From assembly GCF_900634415.1 (NCBI RefSeq), contig NC_041373.1, positions 13,665,817-13,729,816 of the forward strand: a stretch of DNA of 64,000 bases, given 5' to 3'. A program made the position numbers and the translations under genes. This DNA comes from Cottoperca gobio (Eukaryota; Chordata; Actinopteri; Perciformes; Bovichtidae). The first letter of the stretch is position 1. Every line of letters starts with the position of its first letter. The notes below the pieces were generated by a model. That model was given only the letters and a program-made list of their open reading frames with translations, did not search any database and was not told the DNA's origin. Shown here one piece after another: positions 21,900-33,919 of this stretch.

Positions 21900-23757
21900 C
21901 TCCCTGCTCCACCGCCCTTCCCTCGCCTCCCAGAGGGTTACTAATGACTGTAGGAGTTTGCATTCGGAGAATGTAAAGCGAGAGGTCTTAACTGAGTGCA
22001 ATAATAACCTTTACAGGCTGGCTGGAGTTCTGTAAGTGACTTCTTCTCCTGCAGTGGCCATTTCTCAGCATTGAAGGCTTACATCTTCATGTCCTTACAA
22101 TTTCCAGAGCTTGTAGAGACATGCTGGTTGCAATCCAAACCGTTTTCTGATAAGGCAGGTGTCGCAGGTGTTCAGACTCAAAATTAGTTTTTTTCAAACT
22201 GTTTTTGTTCTGTTGAGACCAGAACATTAGCGCAGTAGGATGTAGATACAATGCTGTGGTAGTGAGTATTAAATTGTATTACAGATACCAGTGCATGTTG
22301 CTGCTGTTTATTATTTCTGCTCAGTACTGTCTGAATAATCAAAATGATTTTTCCCGTACCCTCTGGCACTCTCTTTCTCTATCTAATCCCACATTGCATA
22401 CTGTCTCCATTCTGCTGTACTGCTTCACACACGACCGATTCATTGTTGCACGCCTTCTTTCTGTCAATCACTCTCTGAGAAATACAGAGAAACTGACTCT
22501 CTCTTTTCTGAGTTCAGTCTGCAAGTGTCTCCGCATTCTTTCTTTTCTCTTTTCACGGCCCCTCTTCTCACCTTTTTTTGCTTTACAGTGTTGTCGTAAT
22601 TGTGAACTGACAGTCAAATGGGTTAGTATCTCTCAAATAGGCTTAACTTTATAGGAGCACTGTTGAAGTGCTAATACATAAAACATGTGCGAAACAGAAA
22701 CAGAGCGGGGAGGGGAGGGGGGAAAAAAAGGACCAGCAATATAAACAAGGACCTTTGAGAAAAGGAGGGGGTTAGGTGATCTATGGAGACAAAGAAAAGT
22801 GCAACAAGAGCAAAACAAAAGAAAAACGGTATGACAGTTAAAGAAAAATGGAGAAATAGAAAATGTTTGTGTAAAGTACACACTGTAGGGTTCACTTAAA
22901 ACCCTACAAATACTTGGATATCATTGGTCCAGCATATCTGTACGTCTGTAGACTGATACCACCTTCGCCTCACAGTCAAAGCCATGCACGCTCACGCAGA
23001 CATGTGCGGTAAACGTACATATGAAACTGTTATTTAAAGACTCAAGTCCAATGAATATCAAAAACCCTGGCTTTTACATTTTTGTTGAATTTATCATAAT
23101 GGATAAAATAATGCACTCCCCACACTGAGGTTGACACCTTTATCCAACTGAATATAAATGATCATTTATAAGACAATTTATAAAATCCTTCAGCTACAAT
23201 CAGCAGCAATGACTTATGAGTCCAATGATTTCATGTTGTCCATTATGTCACCATAGTGTGTGAGGAGTGGGTGGAAACACATGAAGTAGCAGATGCATGA
23301 GTAAGATCATTTCATATTAGTCAGTCCAACATGTGCTTCATAATAAACTAATAAAACAAATCATCTTACAAAACCACTTGACTTTTCTGATCGGATGTCT
23401 TCAGGACAAGAAAGTTTGAAAGAATACAAAAAGTTACAAAAATCATTCAATTGGCAGTTTGATCCATCACTTCTAGGGTTAAGGTTTGAAAAGCTCCGAC
23501 TACTGTTGCCTTTGTGTTGGTGTTATGGATTTAGGATAAACAGAGCGTGTGTACACACTGTAATTGTCCTGGTATATTGTTGATATGCGTCTGAAATAAA
23601 GTTAAATTGAATCGGAATTGTTCTTTCATCTGCATTTAAGAAGCTTGAGATGCATAACAACAGACTGCAGTAATGTGCCGCGTCTTTATTCACCTATGTG
23701 TGTACATTGAGGAGTTTTTAATGAAACATTTATATAGAGTGTGAGAAGGACTACAAG

Positions 23758-23785
23758 GTGTGTGTGTGTGTGTGTGTGTGTGTGA
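23758..23785. repeat. (TG)n microsatellite
   Basis: About 13 TG units on plus. Confidence 0.92.
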
Positions 23786-24617
23786 GAGTGATGGTAGTGA
23801 TTCTGCGTTATTACCTTCTGTGTCTCTTGAAACCACCTCATCAATCTCCGTCTCTCTATTCATTATCTTTTGTCCCCTGTTTCTTATCAGACGCTTGACA
23901 GTTGCAACCGCGTCTACTAATGACTAATACTTAAGAATAAAAAAAGTGACTACAATGTGTGACAACCATGCTAAAAATAGGGATTCTCATTGAAAGAGAC
24001 ACAACATTGACATTGAATCTGCCTGCTCCAGTCCTTTGGCCATCCTCATTGTCTTTCCTTTAAATTGATCGTTATGTAATCAATTGCTAAATGGCTGAAG
24101 CTGAGAAGAAGGAAGAAAGACTCACGAGCCATTGAGTCTCTACAGTTGTTAAAGAGAGCAGTGAGATGAGGCTGGATCTGTCTGACTGCACCAACCCTCC
24201 GGCATCTTTTTAGAGTCACGCAAAACAGCAGAAAGGGTTGCATTCATTCTGCCCACAACTCCTATTGTCCAGGCTTAAAAACATTGATACAGTTGGTTTA
24301 TTATTTTTTCACAAGCATGCAAGACAGCGGATTGATCTGACAGAGAGAGCTGTCCACCTGCTGCGTTTAACATTAGTTCCTATAGTTACCTGTGCTATAG
24401 GTGGTATTTATACCTCAATTAGTTTGTGAGCTGCCTTAAGCAGTCTGTTTCCATCTGTCAGGCATCATCCATGTCAAATACCCGCCATGTTTTCTTTTTT
24501 AAATGGTGTTTATTGTTTGTTTATGCTTATATAGGCTTATATTAACTTTTTAATACCATTTCCTGTGTTGTATAAAGACGAGTCAAGTGGGTTAAACATG
24601 GAAAGGTCATGCGTGTG

Positions 24618-24990
24618 CAGTGTTTCCCTTATATTGCTTATAGCGTGAGAGCCACTGTTAAAACTTCACCCGATCAATAATATCGACCGATGATTCCTCT
24701 GCTCTCGCTCGTCTTCCAACACACAGACACGGAGCGGAGGAAGACGCGGGTAAGGTAAGGTGAAGATAATGTTGTCAGCAGCGGTTGCAGAACGCTTCCG
24801 ACGGATTCAGTGTTTTTAAAGCTGCTCCGCTTTTTACTCCTGTTATTTCCTTCTGCCAAAGCATTTGTGAAGAACACCAGGAGCAAAGCCAAGTAGTTGA
24901 GTTGAGACTAAGTGTGTTAACTGCACGACAAAGCGCCTCAAAACGGCATCACCGATCTGTTTTCACCGAATATTCTCTAATGCAGCCAAA
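24618..24990 (+). mobile_element. hAT-like element end (degraded)
   Basis: Starts CAGTGTTTCCCTTATATTG, the same terminal motif seen at 18206 and 63742, followed by GAGAGCCACTG and a CTC-rich/CGG-containing internal part resembling the other copy. Right end not defined. Confidence 0.45.
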
Positions 24991-25163
24991 GTGACAAATT
25001 CTCTTTTTAAATAAGTGCTGTGAACCAGTCAATCAATTGGTCTCAATACATCTGCAGTATGTGAATGAGAAGATGTCCGTCTACCTGGTTGACTTCTGAC
25101 TAAGCCTGTTTGTCTCTCAAGCTAGTGGAATATTAAGAGCGTCAGTCTGCCTGTCTGCGTATC

Positions 25164-26001
25164 TTCTAGTCCAGGGGTCGGCAACCCGCGGCTCCGGAGC
25201 CGCATGCGGCTCTTTCATCCCTCTGATGCGGCTCCCTGTGGCTTTTGAAAATAATTAATGAGTATTTAATTAAAATGTATTTTATTTTAGTTTGTTCTTT
25301 TTTAAAATGTAATTCTCAATTTGAAGATTATGGTGATCTTGTAACATCTAAATAAAACGTGTTAAAAAATGTTATGTCGCTGTTACGCTGTTACTATGCG
25401 TCACGTCAGGTGACGGCATACAGCCCTGATGTGCAGACGCTGTGCGCTGAGGTTCAGGAGCAGAAATCACATTAACCAAGTATGATAAATATTTTAATTG
25501 CCTATTATTTTGCACATATTCATATTTTTTCATTGTTCAGTGAAATAGTCCTTTTATTTTTCAGGTTGACAGCTGACTGCACGCGCCAGTAAAAGGATGA
25601 CGGCACACAGAGAGAGGACGGCATTTTTGGTTTGCTGACTGTGGATAATTTAAGTTCAGCGTTTTTTTTTTCATAAATACAAGAAGGACTCAAATAGACA
25701 TTGAGTATTTTACTTGAAAGTAACCTTCAACCCAACGTCAACGTCTTTTTTTCGGAGCTCAAAATGTTTTGTTGCATGCAGAAATGTAATTTTGTTTTCT
25801 CTGCAGTCGTTCATTGATTTCATAAATGCAACACATTATAGTTTGTTTATACATAGCATAAAGGCAAAAAAAACGTTATATGCAGTGTTATTTCATTTTA
25901 AATGTCAAAAGGGTTTTGTGGCTCCCAGTGTTTTCTTTACTGTGGGAAACGGGTCCAAATGGCTCTTTGAGTGGTAAAGGTTGCCGACCCCTGTTCTAGT
26001 C
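25164..26001. mobile_element. Non-autonomous hAT transposon, complete, with perfect TSD and TIRs
   Basis: The element spans 25172-25993 (822 bp). The left end CAGGGGTCGGCAACC and right end GGTTGCCGACCCCTG are perfect 15-bp inverted repeats. An exact 8-bp target duplication TTCTAGTC sits at 25164-25171 and 25994-26001. CAGGGG-type ends with an 8-bp duplication are diagnostic of the hAT superfamily. Subterminal sequence has several GCGGCTC motifs (left) and a GTGGCTC/ATGGCTCTTTGAG pair (right). The interior has no long transposase frame, so it must have been moved in trans. Confidence 0.93.
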
Positions 26002-26365
26002 CATCTGTGTCTCATCGCTTCTCCATTGCAGTCTTTACCTGCTTCTCGCTACCTGCAGTTCTTTATTTCAATATGTCAGCCTGTCAGCTCATCTGCCACG
26101 TTAAAGACTTTACTGCCTGCATGTTGATCCGTCTGTGTGCGCATGTCTCATATCAACTTCACTTGTTTTTCTTTCCCCCTTCAAACTTTTTATTGTAGTT
26201 TCTCCCGTGTCCCCCTCCCCTCCTCAGCTTTTCCTTTCTTCCTCTCTTTTTTTACTTTCTCCATCTGAAACTCACACTCCACACCTTTGAATTGCTTCTC
26301 TCACTAATTCCTCCCCCCAACATCTTTCTCTATCCGTCTTCTGCTTTCCAGTTCTCCCACATTAC

Positions 26366-26437
26366 CTCTCTCTCTCTCTCTCTTCCTCTCTCTTCCTCTC
26401 TCCTCCTCTCTCTCTCTCTCTCTCTCTCTCCTCTCTA

Positions 26438-26470
<33 letters not shown>

Positions 26471-26569
26471 GTCCTCTCCTCTCTCTCGCTCTCTCCATCT
26501 CCCTCCCTCTCTCATCTCACTTCACTCTCTCTCTCTCTCTCTCTCCCTCTCTCCCTCTCTCCCTCTCCC
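26366..26569. repeat. Long (CT)n polypyrimidine tract
   Basis: About 200 bp that is almost pure C/T on the plus strand (CT units with TCCTC, TATC and CTCG interruptions). The transcript carries the purine strand. It could adopt triplex (H-DNA) structure. Confidence 0.95.
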
Positions 26570-28080
26570 AGCTGCAAGCAATCTTATAAATAACAACGCC
26601 ATGGTTGTTTGCCATTTGTTTGTCACAGTCGTAACATTGCCAGGAGCGCTCTCTGCGCACTTGCCTGTTTGTGTGCATCAAACAAAACAAGGTAACCTTC
26701 AATTGAATTGGTTCGACATATACGGGATTTATAGAGCCACACATCGGACGTGCTTGTTTTGACGTTGAGGGAGGACGCGTTCATCTCATAGTTTAAGTGT
26801 TTAAGGGCCTCGGGGACTTTATTCATTTTGGCAGAGAAGACGGTTAATTTGATAGAAGATACTTTACAGCGGATAGATGTTGACTTTATAAACAGACACC
26901 AAGACAGGAAGGAAGTAAAAAATGAAAGAGATGAAAAGAGGACGAACATATTTTAAGTCCAAAGGAGAATCACTTACATATACTTTTTAATTAAATGAAT
27001 TGCTAAGCAGCTTAGACCCCATCCTGCACATTCTATATGAGAGAAGTTTAGATTCCTTTAACTGATCGTCTTTCATAAACGCAAATCAAGTTTGCCCCCA
27101 ATCACATTCAGTCTCTCAGAGGACTTTACAGGCTCACTGAGCTCCTGAACTTGCTAAAGCTCTCTACAAGTCCCTAAAACAATTCTCAGGCCGGGACATT
27201 TAAAGACTGAATTCGAGTCATTTTTTTCCAATTTTGAATATTGAGAGTCTTGATCGTTACCTTTGAAAACAATTAACCAAAATAACATTTATGTATTCAA
27301 AGTGTGTAAAAGGAAGTGTCCCGCTAACCTCCAATAGTTTTACTGTTTACGTTAATTAATATAAATAACATAAAGTATAGTACAAATAATAAAAGAAATT
27401 AAGAAACGTTAGATTTATTGGTGTGTCAGAAATTGCCTGACTAAATGTGTGTGACTTCAAATGCTTAGCACCAATCAGAAAATGAAAATAAAATCATGAG
27501 GTCTATAAAGCAAAGCAATAAACAGCTCTGGATACTGTAGTGAACAGCTGTGTGCATTCTGTGAAAGAAGCGTTGCCTAGGAGAGGCAGACGCAACTACT
27601 CTGTCGCTTCCGAGTGCAACGTTAAAGATTAAAGTCTTCTTATCAAAGCCGACTTAAAAACTAATGTTCTTGTTATTTCAGTTACTTTCATGGCAGACAA
27701 ATGGAGAATGTTGTCTTTCAACAGGGAAAATTGACATTTGATAGTCTTGTCCAGCTGGCTGACGGTGATAAAACAACAACAACCTGTAACCTCCTGCCTG
27801 TGATTCTCCAACAGAGCGTGTACCGTATCAGAGCAGAGCACCTGATATCATGGTGCAATGTTTCATCTCCATCTTTGTAATGACGCAAGACAAATAAACA
27901 TATTGCCATATTTTTTTGATCGCACAATTTCTTGATTAAAAACAAAGCTTTGATGTTTAGAAGTGTTTTGGCACTCTCACCACTCACTAATTAGATTCAT
28001 TAACAAAGTAACAGGCTGTGAGGCATTTTGACAGCGTGGGGACAGACGCCTACATAAACAGATACACAATCGTTCATGCA

Positions 28081-28083
<3 letters not shown>

Positions 28084-28112
<29 letters not shown>
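28084..28112. repeat. (CA)n microsatellite
   Basis: About 14 CA units on plus. A (GA)n run of about 11 units follows at 28320-28342. Confidence 0.92.
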
Positions 28113-28115
<3 letters not shown>

Positions 28116-29011
28116 CAGACACACGTACATGCACAAGCTAGGGAGGTGAAGGGAGGGGTTTGTAGATTTCAATAATCTTTGAAAAGGCAATATTTTCTTT
28201 CTGTTCACTTAACCTCGTGCTGATAATTGCCACTGGGTGCTGATAACTATCCGTGTGTATGTGATACTGACTGCATACTAATTCTGCAGGTGCAAGGGAT
28301 GCTCCTACAGTGAGAGAAACAGAGAGAGAGAGAGAGAGAGAGGGAGAGAAACTCTGCTCCACACACACTCTACAATGACTTAACACACTTTTTGTTTGTT
28401 AACTGTTTTAGTAGATGAGTGAAAATGCACTGAGCAGCGGTGCCTGATCTGATCTGTGTCTGTTTCTCAGCGTGTTCAACTTTAACGCAACACACGTGTG
28501 AAGAAAATCTATTTGAAATAACTCTAAAACAACAATACAACCAATAGTGCATACATTGTTCTAATTAGTATGCGATACAGCTTCTTTTATTATTAAATAG
28601 GAAGATAAAAATTCATTTAAAAACGGCCTACTATGATATGCAAGTTAAAAGACTGCATAATGTATTGGCACACTTCTCGCTGTGTGCAGTCTGTAAGAAT
28701 ACATTTGGACAACTTTGTTTTGTCCCTGTGCTGCAGCTCTTTGGATTTAACTACAGAAGGTTGAAGTGTTGGCATTTAGCTGTTGTTATTCGATGTACAG
28801 TGTAAGAAAATGTAAATGCTTTTATACATATCCCTGAGGGTAGAACACAGGGGCTACAAGTAAAACACTGCTCGACCAATGTGAACACACTTGAAGCGCA
28901 GTTTGCTGGAGTCAGAGTGAGCTAAGTTACTCGTGTAATACGGTTAAACAATATATACAAACGCCTTTAAGATTTCACTCTCGTACAGATTACAGTAAAC
29001 ATGTATTCAGC

Positions 29012-29543
29012 CCTTCAAAATGCAGCTGATAGACTTCTAACGGGAACAAAGAGAACACAGCACATCGCTCTTGTTCTGGCTCAACTTCATTGTTTACTCG
29101 CGAAAATAGAGAATTGATTTTTAAATCCCGCTATTTGTTTTTAAAGCCTTAAATGGATTATCTCCAGAATACATAGCTAACCCGCTGACTCCATATTCTG
29201 CCCGCAGGTCACTCAGGTCGTCCTCACAACAACTCTTCCCAGTCCCTCACTCATAAAACGCCTCCCGTCCCACATTTAGTCCTGTTCCACCATTGACAAT
29301 TTAACATTAAATGTAAAAGACGCACTTTTTTTCTGCTGGTTTTTAGTTCAGTCTGAGTGAAGCTGCCTTATAGCTTTACTCAAGTCCCCTCTTAACTTAT
29401 TTCTAACGTCCTCTTACTGCTTTTTCATCGGCTTTTAATTCTATTTCTCTTAACTTCCTATTTTATTTGCCTCGACTGGAGAGCACTTTAGGACGACTTC
29501 GGGGTTGCTTTTTAATGTGCTATATAAATAATTTGACTTGACT
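29012..29543 (+). mobile_element. L2/Rex-like LINE 3' remnant
   Basis: The start translates as LQNAADRLLTGTKRTQHI, followed by LVLAQLH, a FLKALNGLSPEYIA block, and an RRSLRSSSQQLFPVP motif after a frameshift. These are the conserved region after the reverse transcriptase of L2/Rex-type LINEs, with the same motifs as the copy at 49.5 kb. The 3' end shows GTGCTATATAAATAATTTGA and a short TTGACTTGAC tail. Degraded by frameshifts. Confidence 0.75.
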
Positions 29544-29918
29544 TTAAAAATGCCACGAGCTTGATTTGACAACCTCTCAGGAGATTATTTGGGTGGTCTG
29601 GCCGTCAGGAGTAAGTATGGGTCGGTGGGGGGTTACATCAACACATGTTAATGCAGTTGAATATTGAGGCCTGAGCAGCGAGTACAAGTTCACTTCTCAT
29701 GGCTCCATGTTTTCCTCTGTGAAAATGTCAGTTTGCTACCTTTTATCTCCGATACACTGAGATTAGACATGACGAGATTTTATTGTGAAGATTAAACTAA
29801 ATGCAATGCAATTGTGAATATGTGGAAAAAGGGACTTTTATTTGAAATGTAGTGTTTTAATATTTCCATCGAGTCAGAGAACTTCAAAATGAGCACATAG
29901 TTACTTTATACTAACATG

Positions 29919-30029
<111 letters not shown>

Positions 30030-31569
30030 ATGGCACATACAAAATGCTTCAAAGTTAGGGTTAGCGTGTTTAAAAACTCATTTTGGATTTAAAAATACAT
30101 TTTATTTGTTTCCTTCAGTCTTTTTCATTATAGGAATTATTAATACTAATTCAGCCTTGCCCATGGCTAGAGGCCCGTCTGTTGAAACCACACAAAATCA
30201 TTAAGCAGCATTAGTAAGCTCCTAAAACCACATTGGTACAATGGTTCGCTTTTATTCAATAAAGCCGGGATAATTAATTCAAAGCTGCTACACTGTACTC
30301 TGTGTGAGCACAACATGGAATTGAAAGAACAAAAACACTATCTCTCACACACACACACGCAAACACTACAACTCAGGCACAAAAATGTAAAATATAAGCT
30401 ACACATGCACCCAGGGAGACATGCAAAACACACACACAAAAGACAAATACCCACAGAAAGGGACATCTACAGTGCACGAACACAAAGATGCGCTGATTAA
30501 CAAATACACACAGATTCTTAAAAAATGCACACTCACATAGACAGACAGACACACACACACACACACACACACACTTAGCTAGAAGCTATGTTACATATTC
30601 ATAAATGCAGTATTATATGGCTGGCTGACATCTCTCTCTTGCCTCTAACCCTTTTCCTAAAATAGATAGGAGCTTTACTGCGCTCTGTGTGAAAGACAAA
30701 CCTTGACATCTTGAAATGTTGTCAGTAATAGTAGGAAAATATGTCTCGATTGACACTGAAGTCGAAATTACTCCCAAACAAGCTCATTAGTGCAGAGCTT
30801 ATGGTGCTTAGTTGTTTGAATAAGAAAGCTGAGAGCAACTGAAATGTAAACTACAGATTACAGATACATTTCTTCTATGAAATCAGCGTCGGGTGAAGCT
30901 CGCATGATGCATGAAAGATGACATATCAGCAACGTGCAAGTGAGTTGCATCACAGTAAACGCCTGAAACACAAACTCTGCACATAACACGGTGGAACGCT
31001 TTGACGTGTGATGAAGGTGCTAGAGAGAAACAGGAAGAAGTGAAATACAAACGAGTAAATAAAATCTATCAAAGGGACAAAATGTCACAAAAAGCAACGC
31101 TTTGTTTTGAGCGGAAACCTCGAGTCAATTAGTCATTTTTCAAACCTAAGGAAAAATATGACGTTTGAAAGCGTCCTCTCCTGAAATGTTTGTCTGAGTC
31201 TGATGTCTGCGATATTGTGCCTGACATAACAAGCAAACAAAAAACAATTCAGTCGCTCCGACGTCAATGTCGGGGACAAACAGACGTATGCGGGGGCTAA
31301 TAAAAAGCAGGATGGCAGGGAGAAAATGTATTAAGGCAAGAAATTAGAAGCTACTGTCATGTGGAAATCCCATATCAAGATAGAGAATGGCAGAAACAGA
31401 ACAGAGAGGAATGAGCAGAAGAGTAAATAAGATTTTCTTTCCTCTATATATCTAATAAAATATGATATAATACCCAAAGACTGACAGATCAAGATAGAGA
31501 AACAGAGATAATAGCTTTAGATTATAGGACAATTTCACATCTGACCTCACGCACGCCCTCTGTCTACCC

Positions 31570-31690
31570 AGCCAATCACAGAGGAGGAGAAACCTGAGGC
31601 GACCCCCATGACCTCATAAAAGCAGCAGCACCAACCTGAACTGGAGTTATAATGATGACTTGAGAGGCAGAGTGTGTCTGCACAAGAGGT
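31570..31690 (+). promoter_or_regulatory. Promoter-like block (CCAAT, TATA-like, then splice donor), plus strand
   Basis: Plus strand shows AGCCAATCACAG (CCAAT at 31572), a G/A-rich stretch, TGACCTCA, a TATA-like CATAAAAG at 31615-31622, then about 65 bases ending CACAAGAG with a donor-like gtatgagt at 31689. Spacing would put a start site near 31645-31650. It lies antisense inside the 16-kb pcdh15 intron. No downstream coding exon was recognised, so the transcript, if any, would be noncoding or use distant exons. A chance assembly of motifs is quite possible. Confidence 0.3.
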
Positions 31691-31992
31691 ATGAGTATCA
31701 TTTATTAATGTTGGTTGGTTTGCGGTGCGTGACATCTGGGTTTATTGGCACAGACTGAATGAAAATGTGTCGTACGTGTGTGTGTTGTCTTTACAAAAAT
31801 ACGATAGCAATCCTTCACATTTATTGTTGTTTTACAGCTGCTGCTGCGGATGGATATTTACGCAGCTAGACAATGAAGGAAAACTCTTTGTTTTTGCTTT
31901 GTTTTGGATGTGAAAGAAAACCATATTAGATACTATTTCTCTTTGACAAATGTTCAGCGTCGAGCCTTTAATGTGTTCGTGTTTTGTAAACA

Positions 31993-32012
31993 GCGGGGGG
32001 GGGGGGGGGGGC
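31993..32012 (+). repeat. G run
   Basis: About 18 consecutive G on plus, followed about 28 bp later by a run of about 12 A. Confidence 0.95.
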
Positions 32013-32396
32013 ATGGTTGCCAAAGCACGCAAAGGAACAAAAAAAAAAAAATGACATGTATTATCCAGGCCACCAACCAAGACCAATGGTGAACACAGAG
32101 GAAGTGACCGCCCAGTGTGCCTTTTAATGACTTTTATATCGAGTGTCTGCATCTTGCAATGAATTTCCAGCAGGTGGTGGAAATTGTGCTGTTGCCCCTT
32201 AAAGTTGATGCTACTGTACATATTTTGTTTTGACTGGAATTGTGAGATTTCTATTATTAAAACAAACTTGCCAAACTAATTGTTATTCTTTTCTGGAATC
32301 TCCTTACACTAAAGCACATCATTAAGAGTTTAAATCAAAACTGGATTAGACAAGAAAACATCATGCTGGTCAGCACCTTTTGTTTTACACTGTGCG

Positions 32397-32403
<7 letters not shown>

Positions 32404-32437
<34 letters not shown>
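32404..32437. repeat. (TG)n microsatellite
   Basis: About 17 TG units on plus. Confidence 0.94.
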
Positions 32438-32443
<6 letters not shown>

Positions 32444-33666
32444 TTGTAGAGTGATCTCAAGAAAAGAGATTTTGCATGGTTGTGTCCCTATAAATGTGTT
32501 AAGTGCTCTTTGCTTTAATCCATTTGAGAAAAGTTAATAATTAATAATAGATTCTGTTCTCTGCATCTTCTTCTCCATATTTTAATTACAACTATATTAA
32601 TGTCATCCATTACTTTGCAAGATGAAAAACAAATCCTATGTCTTAGTCAGGGGAGCAACTGAGTGCCATCGAAAATCTCTGGTGCATTTTTCTTTTTCTT
32701 TTGGCTGAGTGTGTGAAATTGAGATAAATGTCCTTCCCTCCGTAGTTCTGCCACAACTGAACTCCTGCAGCAACTAAATGGCTGCATTCTCACATTTAGA
32801 AAAGCGAGTATAAAGTCTGACGGAGCGTGCAAACTCAGCTCTGACTTTTATTGGAAATGTACAGCTTCCTTAACGTTCAGATAGCCAGACTTGTCTTCCT
32901 TTTGTATCAGAAAAGCCATTCCAGAACCTTTGCATTTAGTAGGCTTCATCAACCAGCAACAAGTATCTACTTATTCTTCCTTACATGGCTGCATGAATAC
33001 CAAATATGCAAGTAGACGCTCTATATCTAAATGAGATCAATGATGGTTTAAAAGAATGTTTAAATAAATAAAATGCAAATTTGGCAATTAAACATTCATT
33101 ATGTGAACAGTGAGCATCTCTCTCACGAGCAGAGCGGGGAACAATTCTGCATTAAAGTAATAATTCTTAAAGTTTTCATCATAAAAATCAGATTTTTATA
33201 ATTTCCCGTAGATATTAAATGTATTTTCATTATTAGTTAGTAGATTGTCAGTGGCAGAGTTCGACATTCTTGCACTGGATTCAAATGTCATGCACATACG
33301 CAAGGGATTCGCAGGGAACTCGACACGCACGTACTGGACAAACATTCAGAAGACGGAAGACTTTGAGCATTTTGAAGAGTAAACACATTTGTGACGGTAC
33401 AAGTATAGTTATAGCAATGCATGAAGAAGACATTAAAAGTTAAGATACACAAGTTGCACATACTCTTCTGTTGAATTTCTGACGGAGTACGCGTACAAAC
33501 TGCATTTCCTGCCCCCCCGAGGATCCACAAATATGACATTTCAAACAACCCTCTGGTACTTGTATTACTATGATGTTCTTAATGTTATCACCAGTAGCAG
33601 CAGGTGTTGCCACATCAACCCAAACTGAAATTCTAAGGGTTATAACTTTTTTTTTAAATAGCATGA

Positions 33667-33668
<2 letters not shown>

Positions 33669-33702
<34 letters not shown>
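33669..33702. repeat. (TG)n microsatellite, 6 bp past the E13 donor
   Basis: About 17 TG units on plus; in the transcript this is (CA)n starting right after the donor gtacgc of E13. Confidence 0.96.
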
Positions 33703-33705
<3 letters not shown>

Positions 33706-33707
33706 AC

Positions 33708-33820
33708 CTGTATTCTTCCTGAGTGAACACGGGAATGACGGAGGGCTGCAGGACTGTGATCTCTACTAGAGTTGTGTTCTCCTTTACTGGCTCACCATCA
33801 TCACAGGCCACCACCACCAG
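33708..33820 (-). CDS. pcdh15: pcdh15 exon E13: EC9 end, EC9-EC10 linker
   Basis: Acceptor AG at 33822-33821 (gtttgacag), donor gtacgcac from 33707; phase 0 in, phase 2 out (113 bp). It reads LVVVACDDGEPVKENTTLVE then ITVLQPSVIPVFTQEEY. LVVVA.DDGEPV and IP.FTQEEYR are PCDH15-specific. The linker LQPSVIPVF lacks the calcium-binding DxNDN motif; in mammalian PCDH15 this EC9-EC10 junction is calcium-free and bent, and the same loss is visible here. NTT is a possible N-glycosylation site. The exon is flanked on both sides by CA/TG microsatellites. Confidence 0.96.
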
Positions 33821-33824
33821 CTGT

Positions 33825-33828
<4 letters not shown>

Positions 33829-33916
<88 letters not shown>
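33829..33916. repeat. (CA)n microsatellite adjoining the E13 acceptor
   Basis: About 44 CA units on plus with a single TA interruption; (UG)n in the transcript, ending 8 nt before E13. Confidence 0.98.

Positions 33917-33919
<3 letters not shown>

Noticed and set aside
26292..26762. A 156-codon plus-strand open frame across the CT tract
   Set aside because: Mostly Ser/Leu from (CT)n; no start context or similarity.
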